Origin: Ciceribacter sichuanensis
GTDB lineage: Bacteria > Pseudomonadota > Alphaproteobacteria > Rhizobiales > Rhizobiaceae
Length of the DNA stretch: 64,000 nucleotides
Direction: 5' to 3'
Assembly (NCBI RefSeq): GCF_024055605.1
Contig: NZ_JAMXLX010000011.1
Span: 1 to 64,000, forward strand
The notes under the pieces were generated by a model. That model was not told the DNA's origin and ran no database searches. It was given only the letters and a program-made list of their open reading frames with translations. Positions 52,973 to 59,249 of this stretch are shown here, piece by piece; the first letter of the stretch is position 1; each line of letters starts with the position of its first letter. The translations under genes were made by a program, and so were the position numbers.

Positions 52973-53674
52973 ATGTCCGACGACGAAATCATTCTTTCGG
53001 AACTCTCCGACGAAGAACTCGTGCAGCAGATGCACGACGACCTCTATGATGGCCTCAAGGAGGAGATCGAGGAAGCGACCCAGATCCTGCTGGATCGCGG
53101 CTGGGCACCCTATGATGTCCTCACCCAGGCGCTTGTCGAGGGCATGCGCATCGTCGGTATCGACTTCCGCGACGGCATCCTCTTCGTGCCGGAAGTGCTT
53201 CTGTCTGCCAATGCGATGAAGGCTGGCATGACCATTCTTCGTCCGTTGCTGGCGGCTACCGGCGCGCCGAAGCAGGGCAAGATGGTCATCGGCACCGTCA
53301 AGGGCGATATCCACGACATCGGCAAGAATCTCGTCGGCATGATGATGGAAGGCGCCGGCTTCGACGTCGTCGATCTCGGCATCAACAATCCGGTCGAAAA
53401 CTATCTTGAAGCCATCGAGCGCGAGAAGCCGGATATCCTCGGCATGTCGGCGCTGCTCACCACCACCATGCCCTACATGAAGGTCGTGATCGACACGCTC
53501 AAGGAAAAGGGCATGCGCGACGACTATATCGTGCTGGTCGGCGGGGCACCGCTCAACGAGGAATTCGGCAAGGCCGTTGGCGCTGACGCCTATTGCCGCG
53601 ACGCCGCGATTGCTGTCGAAACGGCGAAGGAACTCATTTCCCGCAAGCACAACAGCCTCGGCGCCCGCGTCTGA
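52973..53674 (+). CDS. Corrinoid (methyl-carrier) protein, MtbC/MttC type
   Basis: 233 aa. N-terminal helical cap (methionine-synthase B12-binding type 2; GMRIVGIDFRDGILFVPEVL) and C-terminal Rossmann B12 domain. The lower-ligand motif D112-x-H114-x-x-G117 reads GDIHDIGKNLVGMMM, followed by MSALLTTTMPYMK and VGGAPLNEEFGKAVGADAY. It carries the methyl group between MttB and the H4folate methyltransferase. The first 35 residues are strikingly acidic (MSDDEIILSELSDEELVQQM...). A terminator follows at 53708. Confidence 0.93.
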   Translation: MSDDEIILSELSDEELVQQMHDDLYDGLKEEIEEATQILLDRGWAPYDVLTQALVEGMRIVGIDFRDGILFVPEVLLSANAMKAGMTILRPLLAATGAPKQGKMVIGTVKGDIHDIGKNLVGMMMEGAGFDVVDLGINNPVENYLEAIEREKPDILGMSALLTTTMPYMKVVIDTLKEKGMRDDYIVLVGGAPLNEEFGKAVGADAYCRDAAIAVETAKELISRKHNSLGARV

Positions 53675-53707
53675 GGCCTGCTCCGGCAAATGCCATTCAG
53701 CTATGAC

Positions 53708-53741
53708 AAAAGCGCCGGCTGCCTTGCTGCCGGCGCTTTTT
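53708..53741 (+). terminator. Intrinsic terminator after the corrinoid-protein gene
   Basis: AAAAGCGCCGGC (53708-53719), TGCCTTGCT, GCCGGCGCTTTTT (53729-53741). A strong symmetric hairpin with A and T tracts, so it may also serve the convergent entericidin gene. Confidence 0.9.
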
Positions 53742-53854
53742 GATTGATGAGGTTCGGGAGGCCGCTGAATCCCACAGCCTTAAAAGCCGCGAGATCCAGC
53801 AGGACGCCGCAGTTGTCGCAACGCGAGCGAACGCCCTATACTAGGCGGAAGTGT

Positions 53855-54013
53855 TTACTGGGCTGCCCTCTCGACATCCTGTCCGGCAGCCTGGGTTGCA
53901 TTGACGGCGCTGGCGGTGTCCTTGCCCATGCCGCGGATGGTGTTGCCGCAGCCGGTCAGGGCAAGACCGGAAACAATGAGGACGGCGGCGGCGGTCAGTG
54001 TCTTGAAGGTCAT
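53855..54013 (-). CDS. Entericidin-like small lipoprotein, copy 1
   Basis: 52 aa from ATG 54013. Signal MTFKTLTAAAVLIVSGLALT with lipobox LTGC, then the family core CGNTIRGMGKDTASAVNATQ. Entericidin A/B-type proteins are tiny outer-membrane-anchored lipoproteins whose role is unclear (antidote/bacteriolysis model in E. coli, stress response elsewhere). Its start lies 2 bp from the divergent DUF1638 start, so the two 5' ends are back to back. Confidence 0.85.
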   Translation of the reverse strand: MTFKTLTAAAVLIVSGLALTGCGNTIRGMGKDTASAVNATQAAGQDVERAAQ

Positions 54014-54015
54014 GA

Positions 54016-54663
54016 TTGGAAGCTCCAGAAAATGGTGATGGAACAATTGCATCGGATACCAGCGTGAAACGCGGCAACGCGAAAAAGGTTCACGTCATCG
54101 CTTGCGGCGCGATCGCCCGCGAGATCCTTGCCGTTTCGCGCCTGTCGCAACTCGACCATCTGGAGCTTTCCTGTCTGCCCGCGATCTGGCATGCGACCCC
54201 GGACCGGATCGCGCCGGGCGTGGAACAGGCCGTCATCGAAGCCCGGCAGAACGGAGCGGAAAGGGTTTTCGTCGCTTACGCCGATTGCGGCACCGGCGGT
54301 CTTCTCGACAAGGTGTGCGAGCGTCTCGGCGTCGAACGCCTTTCGGGACCGCACTGTTATTCCTTCTTTGCTGGCAACGAGGATTTCGCCGCCCGCTGGG
54401 ACGACGATGTGACGGCCTTCTTCCTTACCGATTTCCTTGCCCGCCAATTCGAGGCCTTCGTCATCGAGCCGCTGGGGCTCGACCGCCATCCGCAACTGAA
54501 GGACATGTATTTCGGCAACTACACCAAGCTGGTCTACCTGTCGCAGGAAGAGGATGCGGCCTTGCAGGAAAAGGCTCGGTCCGCGGCCGAATACCTCGGC
54601 CTCGCCTATGAATACCGGTTCACCGGCTATGGCGACCTGCAGAAGGAACTGTCGGTCCTCTGA
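54016..54663 (+). CDS. DUF1638 protein of the corrinoid cluster
   Basis: About 215 aa. Start uncertain: TTG 54016 has GAAGG just upstream and gives a plausible 20-residue leader, GTG 54064 is the alternative. Conserved blocks: KVHVIACGAIAREILAVSRL, LSCLPAIWHATPDRIAPGVE, VAYADCGTGGLLDKVCERLG, SGPHCYSFFAG, FFLTDFLARQFEAFVIEPLG and KDMYFGNYTKLVYL. DUF1638 proteins have no proven function but occur, as I recall, near methyltransferase/corrinoid genes. The invariant-looking Cys residues (ACG, ADCGTGG, HCYSFF) could bind metal. It lies between the corrinoid protein and the folate genes on the same strand. Confidence 0.8.
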   Translation: MEAPENGDGTIASDTSVKRGNAKKVHVIACGAIAREILAVSRLSQLDHLELSCLPAIWHATPDRIAPGVEQAVIEARQNGAERVFVAYADCGTGGLLDKVCERLGVERLSGPHCYSFFAGNEDFAARWDDDVTAFFLTDFLARQFEAFVIEPLGLDRHPQLKDMYFGNYTKLVYLSQEEDAALQEKARSAAEYLGLAYEYRFTGYGDLQKELSVL

Positions 54664-54694
54664 CGGAGCGGAGGTAACCGCCCCTCCCGTCCGG

Positions 54695-54853
54695 TTACTT
54701 CACGGAATTTGCGACGCTGCGCCCCGCGTCCTTGGTCGCATCGACCACGCCTCCGACGTCCTTGCCGACGCCGCGGATGGTATTGCCGCAGCCGCTGAGT
54801 GCAATCAGTGCGAAACCGAGAACGACAGCCGTGGAAATCTGCCTTGCCGACAT
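54695..54853 (-). CDS. Entericidin-like small lipoprotein, copy 2
   Basis: 52 aa from ATG 54853. Signal MSARQISTAVVLGFALIALS with lipobox LSGC, then CGNTIRGVGKDVGGVVDATK. A paralogue of 53855-54013 with identical length and the same CGNTIRGxGKD core. The two copies flank the DUF1638 gene on the opposite strand. Confidence 0.85.
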   Translation of the reverse strand: MSARQISTAVVLGFALIALSGCGNTIRGVGKDVGGVVDATKDAGRSVANSVK

Positions 54854-55023
54854 GAGAACCCTTCCCGATGAAACATTGGATCTGATCCGCGTCCCATGGC
54901 ATCGGCTTCGGACAAATGCAAGGCGGTCCGCGTTTCTCGCGACAAGGCGATTAACCGGACTTTCAGCGATCGGCGTTAAGAAGGCACTTCTGCGCCTCCG
55001 GGAATGAAACCCGGATGATCGCA

Positions 55024-55095
55024 GCTAAAGCATGTCACGCAAAAGCTGCCGGGTGGTCTTCCTGTGACGACATGCATTGAAACAGGGACAGAGCG
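55024..55095. repeat. Degenerate rhizobial intergenic palindrome (RIME-like)
   Basis: CTAAAGCATGTC, then ACGCAAAAG and GACGACATGCATTGAAACAG. This follows the layout of the repeated intergenic elements common in rhizobia (CTAAAGCATGTCGCGCAAAAG ... CGACATGC). CATGTC/GACATG are the paired inner arms. It is the main content of the 352-bp space between copy 2 of the entericidin and the formyltransferase gene. Confidence 0.55.
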
Positions 55096-55205
55096 CAGGG
55101 AGCGGATCTGAAGGTTCGCAACGCGCCGCTTGGGCCGGGGGAGCGGACAATGGCAGTCATTGCGGGAGTGGTCGTCGATTCGTTTCATGGTCCGGAGGCG
55201 TCGAA

Positions 55206-55979
55206 GTGACCGAACGCGCGCCGACCGTTCTCCTTCTGACGGCCGGTGGTCCGAACCCGGCCATTGTCGCAAATGCGCTCGCAACCCGTTTCCCCGGTCT
55301 GCAGGTGGTGCTCGAGGCATCGGAATCGAAATGGGGCATCACTCGACGTCGTGCGCGCCGACTTGGTTGGGCCAACGCGCTCGGGCAACTGGCGACGATG
55401 ATCGCCGCCCGCCTGCTCCGGCGTTTCGCCGCAAGACGCACCGCGGAACTCGTCGCTTCGAGCGGGTTGAGCGACGAGTTTTCCCCCGCCATTCCCCAGC
55501 ACGAGGTCTCCTCGATCAATGACGAGAGCTGCGTCGCACTTGTACAGGCGCTCCAGCCCAAGGCCATCCTGCTGGTGAGCACGCGCCTGATGTCGCCGGC
55601 TGTTCTGGCCTCCATGCCCTGCCCGGTCATCAACCTGCATGCCGGCATCAATCCCGCCTATCGCGGCCAGATGGGCGGTTACTGGTCGCTGGTGGAGCGT
55701 GACAGCGGAAACTTCGGTGCGACCGTCCATCTGGTCGACGCCGGAACCGATACCGGCGGCACGCTCTATGAAGTTCGCACCGCGCCGGGAAAAGGCGATT
55801 TTGTCTCGACTTATCCTCTCGTCCTGACGATTGCGGCGCTCGACATTACCCGGAAGGCCGTCGAAGATGCGCTGGCCGGACGCCTGTCGCCCCATCAGCC
55901 CGGCGGGCCTTCGGCAATGCGCTTTCCGCCCGCCATATGGGACTGGCTGCGTCACGGCCTCACGCGTGGCGTCTGGTAA
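55206..55979 (+). CDS. Formyltransferase-fold protein of the corrinoid cluster
   Basis: 257 aa. GTG 55206 is chosen because CCGGAGGCGTCGAA directly precedes it. The formyl_trans_N core is clear: PCPVINLHAGINPAYRGQMG (N-x-H catalytic pair), WSLVERDSGNFGATVHLVDA and GTDTGGTLYE (catalytic Asp region). It is too short for Fmt (no C-terminal tRNA-binding OB domain) and is not a GART. Such enzymes use 10-formyl-H4folate. Placed with methyl- and methylene-H4folate enzymes it may transfer or unload the oxidised one-carbon unit, but the acceptor is unknown. Confidence 0.78.
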   Translation: MTERAPTVLLLTAGGPNPAIVANALATRFPGLQVVLEASESKWGITRRRARRLGWANALGQLATMIAARLLRRFAARRTAELVASSGLSDEFSPAIPQHEVSSINDESCVALVQALQPKAILLVSTRLMSPAVLASMPCPVINLHAGINPAYRGQMGGYWSLVERDSGNFGATVHLVDAGTDTGGTLYEVRTAPGKGDFVSTYPLVLTIAALDITRKAVEDALAGRLSPHQPGGPSAMRFPPAIWDWLRHGLTRGVW

Positions 55980-56076
55980 TTCGGTGCGACGTCGCTTTTT
56001 GCCATATGCGACGTCGTCAGAAGCGCAGTCCCTCGCCTGAGCCACGTGCATTCTGACGGAAAAGGGGAGTGAAGAC

Positions 56077-56379
56077 ATGGCCGACAGGATTATCGTCTAC
56101 TGGCGCGACATACCCGCCCAGGTCATCGTCAAGCAGGGCAGGAAAACGGCAAAACGGGAGTTGTCGCTGCGGTTTACCGAGGCGATCGACATGTGCGCCA
56201 TGCGCACCGGTGCGGCCGAGACCGACGACTATCTCGCGGAATGGCGCAAGGGCGATCCGATCCCGGTCGGTGACGATCTGGAAGCCGAAGCCGACAAGGC
56301 CGCGGCCGAGATCGAGGCGGCCTACGACAAGGCCCGTCTCGTCGCTCTCGTCCATGCCGGAGGCCGGGACAATGGCTGA
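56077..56379 (+). CDS. PF13769-type ('virulence factor') small protein
   Basis: 100 aa. MADRIIVYWRDIPAQVIVKQ, GRKTAKRELSLRFTEAIDMC, GAAETDDYLAEWRKGDPIPV and a C-terminal helix EAEADKAAAEIEAAYDKARL. This is the small domain named 'Virulence_fact' in Pfam, whose function is unproven. It has a strong SD (AAAAGGGGAG) and overlaps the MetV-like gene by 8 bp, so it is cotranslated with it. Its tight coupling to metV-metF suggests a role in one-carbon flux rather than virulence. Confidence 0.8.
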   Translation: MADRIIVYWRDIPAQVIVKQGRKTAKRELSLRFTEAIDMCAMRTGAAETDDYLAEWRKGDPIPVGDDLEAEADKAAAEIEAAYDKARLVALVHAGGRDNG

Positions 56380-56956
56380 GGTAAGGCCGATCAAGGGCAA
56401 TGCCGCGCCCGCCGCAAAGGCCGCTTCCGGCGCTTATACGCCGTCCAGCGTGTCGCCCAACCGCCGCGCGCGCCGTTCCTATACCATCCGTCTCTGGTCC
56501 GTGCGTCATTCGCGGGCGCTGGAATGGTTCTATGCGCGTTTCGCCAACGCCTTCCTCTTTCTCCATCCTTTGTGGAAAAAGATTGGCTATGCCCGCGTCG
56601 AGCGGCCGGTGACCTTCGTCGAGCGCAACGTCAAGGGCCTGCTGTTCGACTGTCGAATGTGTGGCCAGTGCGTGCTGTCATCCACTGGCATGTCCTGTCC
56701 CATGAACTGTCCCAAGCAGCTCAGGAACGGTCCCTGCGGCGGCGTGCGCGCCAACGGCAATTGCGAGGTCGAGCCCGATATGCCCTGCGTCTGGGTTCAG
56801 GCCTGGGCGGGATCGCGCAACATGGTGCATGGAGAGGCGATCATGAAGGTGCAGAAGCCGGTGAACCAGTCCCTGCGCGAAACCTCTTCCTGGCTGCGCG
56901 TCACCGCCGAAGCCGCCGAGGTCCGTGACACTCTCTCGAAGGATGCGAAGGCATGA
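56372..56956 (+). CDS. MetV-like Cys-rich protein (MTHFR_C, PF12225)
   Basis: 194 aa. A basic N-terminal third is followed by a cysteine-rich zinc/Fe-S-type segment with eight cysteines: LLFDCRMCGQCVLSSTGMSC, PMNCPKQLRNGPCGGVRANG and NCEVEPDMPCVWVQAW. The PF12225 domain is known from MetV, the partner subunit of MetF in acetogens, where it links methylene-H4folate reductase to ferredoxin-type redox chains. Its stop overlaps the metF start by 4 bp (ATGA). A MetVF pair in an alphaproteobacterium suggests that methyl-H4folate is oxidised with an electron acceptor other than NADH alone. Confidence 0.85.
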   Translation: MAEVRPIKGNAAPAAKAASGAYTPSSVSPNRRARRSYTIRLWSVRHSRALEWFYARFANAFLFLHPLWKKIGYARVERPVTFVERNVKGLLFDCRMCGQCVLSSTGMSCPMNCPKQLRNGPCGGVRANGNCEVEPDMPCVWVQAWAGSRNMVHGEAIMKVQKPVNQSLRETSSWLRVTAEAAEVRDTLSKDAKA

Positions 56957-58044
56957 GCCCCGATATCAATCCCCATGATCCCGGCGCACCCCTCGATCCG
57001 CTTCCCGGTCATTCCTCCCGCGGCCGCCTCGAACGCGTGCTGCGTCGCGGCGAATTCGCCGTCACCGCCGAACTTAACCCGCCCGACAGCGCCAATCCGC
57101 ATGATGTCTATGAGCGCGCGTCGATCTTCGACGGCTGGGTCGACGGCATCAACGCCGTGGATGCGTCCGGCGCCAATTGCCACATGTCCTCTGTCGGCAT
57201 CTGCGCGCTGCTGACGCGCATGGGCTATGCCCCGATCATGCAGATCGCCTGCCGCGACAAGAACCGCATCGCCATTCAGGGCGATGTTCTCGGCGCTTCC
57301 GCCATGGGCGTGCAGAACATCATGTGCCTGACCGGCGATGGCGTGCAGGCCGGCGACCAGCCGGGTGCCAAACCGGTTTTCGACCTCGACTGCATGTCGC
57401 TTTTGGAAACCGTGCGCACCATGCGCGACCAGTCGAAATTCCTCTCCGGCCGCAAGCTCACCTCGCCGCCGCAGGTCTTCCTCGGCGCCGCCATCAATCC
57501 GTTCGCTCCGCCTTACGATTTCCGGCCTTACCGCCTCGCCAAGAAGATCGAGGCCGGCGCACAGTTCGTGCAGAGCCAGTACTGCTTCGACGTGCCGATG
57601 TTTCGCGAATACATGAAGAAGGTCCGCGATCTCGGCTTGCACGAGAAATGCTTCATCCTCGTCGGTGTTGGTCCGCTCGCCTCGGCCAAGACGGCCAAGT
57701 GGATCCGTTCCAACGTCCCCGGCATCCACATTCCCGATACCGTTATAAAGCGTCTGGAGGGTGCGGAGGACCAGAAGAAGGAAGGCAAGCAGCTCTGCAT
57801 CGACATCATCAACGAGGTGAAGGAGATCGAGGGCATCTCCGGCGTCCACGTCATGGCCTATCGCCAGGAGGAATATGTCGCCGAGATCGTCCATGAATCG
57901 GGCGTCCTGAAGGGCCGCAAGCCGTGGCAGCGCGAAGCGAGCCCCAGCGATGCGCTCGTCGCGGAACGGCTCGAGGCGATCCGTGGAGAGAAGCTCGAGG
58001 ATCAGCAGCAACTTGCCGAAAAAGCCGCCAGCCATCCGCATTGA
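56953..58044 (+). CDS. metF: Methylenetetrahydrofolate reductase MetF (cluster-type)
   Basis: 363 aa, FAD-binding TIM barrel. It interconverts 5-methyl- and 5,10-methylene-H4folate. Features: FAVTAELNPPDS (catalytic Glu region), NIMCLTGDGVQAGDQPGAK, FLGAAINPFAPP, GAQFVQSQYCFDVPMF and the C-terminal GVHVMAYRQEEYVAEIV. It is longer than E. coli MetF (about 296 aa) and carries N- and C-terminal extensions. Neighbours imply the oxidative direction, away from methyl groups delivered by the corrinoid system. Confidence 0.9.
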   Translation: MSPDINPHDPGAPLDPLPGHSSRGRLERVLRRGEFAVTAELNPPDSANPHDVYERASIFDGWVDGINAVDASGANCHMSSVGICALLTRMGYAPIMQIACRDKNRIAIQGDVLGASAMGVQNIMCLTGDGVQAGDQPGAKPVFDLDCMSLLETVRTMRDQSKFLSGRKLTSPPQVFLGAAINPFAPPYDFRPYRLAKKIEAGAQFVQSQYCFDVPMFREYMKKVRDLGLHEKCFILVGVGPLASAKTAKWIRSNVPGIHIPDTVIKRLEGAEDQKKEGKQLCIDIINEVKEIEGISGVHVMAYRQEEYVAEIVHESGVLKGRKPWQREASPSDALVAERLEAIRGEKLEDQQQLAEKAASHPH

Positions 58045-58145
58045 ACGCGGCGTTTGGCCACCAGCCGCCGCCCCCCACGCTGCCCTTGTAACCCATTTCC
58101 CGGCACGCTAGACCTCATTGACGCGCGCCCGACCGGAGGACCGAA

Positions 58146-59111
58146 ATGACCCGTACCATCGTCGCATCCGCAACCCGAGAAATCATCATCGGCTTCGACC
58201 AGCCGTTCTGCGTCATCGGGGAGCGCATCAATCCGACCGGCCGCAAGAAGCTCGCCGCGGAAATGATCGAGGGCAATTTCGACACCGTCATCAAGGATGC
58301 GCTGGAACAGGTCGCCGCAGGCGCCACCATGCTCGACGTCAATGCGGGCGTCACCGCCGTCAACCCGAACGAGACCGAGCCGCCGCTCCTCGTCAAGACC
58401 ATGGAAATCGTCCAGGGTCTCGTCGACGTGCCCCTGTCGATCGACAGCTCCGTGACCGCCGCCATCGAGGCCGCCCTCAAGATCGCCAAGGGCCGGCCGC
58501 TGATCAATTCCGTCACCGGCGAGGAAGAAAAGCTCGAAGCCATCCTGCCGCTCTGCAAGAAATACGACGTGCCGGTCGTCGCGATCTCCAATGACGAGAC
58601 CGGCATTTCGCAGGATCCCGACGTCCGTTTCGCTGTCGCAAAGAAGATCGTCGAGCGCGCCGCCGATTACGGCATCAAGCCGCATGACATCGTCGTCGAC
58701 CCGCTGGTCATGCCGATCGGCGCCATCGGTTCGGCCGGCCTGCAGGTCTTCGCCCTCATCCGACGCCTGCGCGAGGAGCTGAAGGTCAACACCACCTGCG
58801 GCCTTTCCAACATCTCCTTCGGTCTGCCCCATCGCCACGGCATCAATGCCGGCTTCATCCCGATGGTCATCGGCGCCGGCATGACGAGCGCGATCATGAA
58901 CCCCTGCCGCCCGGCCGAAATGGAGGCCGTGCGCGCCGCCAACGTTCTGAACGGCACCGACGAGCATTGCTACAACTGGATCAAGACCTACCGCGACTAC
59001 AAGCCGGCCGAAGGCGGCGCGGCCGCAGCCGCCCCGGCATCCGCCTCGACCGGAGGCGGTCGCCGCGGCGGTCGCGCCGCGCGCGTGGGTGGCGGTGCTG
59101 CCAGCGAGTAA
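58146..59111 (+). CDS. Methyl-H4folate:corrinoid methyltransferase (MtgA/AcsE/MtvA type)
   Basis: 321 aa. Pterin-binding TIM barrel of the AcsE/MtrH type: VIGERINPTGRKKLAAEMIE, DVNAGVTAVNPNETEPPLLV, LSIDSSVTAAIEAALKIAKG, NSVTGEEEKLEAILPL, SNDETGISQDPDVRF and the family end SNISFGLPHRHGINAGFIPM. It would pass the methyl group from methyl-Co(III) corrinoid protein to H4folate. The last 30 residues are a low-complexity Gly/Ala/Arg tail (STGGGRRGGRAARVGGGAAS) absent from acetogen homologues. About 100 bp after metF. Confidence 0.9.
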   Translation: MTRTIVASATREIIIGFDQPFCVIGERINPTGRKKLAAEMIEGNFDTVIKDALEQVAAGATMLDVNAGVTAVNPNETEPPLLVKTMEIVQGLVDVPLSIDSSVTAAIEAALKIAKGRPLINSVTGEEEKLEAILPLCKKYDVPVVAISNDETGISQDPDVRFAVAKKIVERAADYGIKPHDIVVDPLVMPIGAIGSAGLQVFALIRRLREELKVNTTCGLSNISFGLPHRHGINAGFIPMVIGAGMTSAIMNPCRPAEMEAVRAANVLNGTDEHCYNWIKTYRDYKPAEGGAAAAAPASASTGGGRRGGRAARVGGGAASE

Positions 59112-59249
59112 TGACAGGCCTTTACCAGAGCATACCCGATACGATCACCCGCGGGCATCGCCTTCGGGTGATCTTTGGTTCTCGGCAAGCGGGAACGGAC
59201 CACAGCAACAATCTGGATCGCGTTCCTTGACGACGCTGGAAAGATAGAT

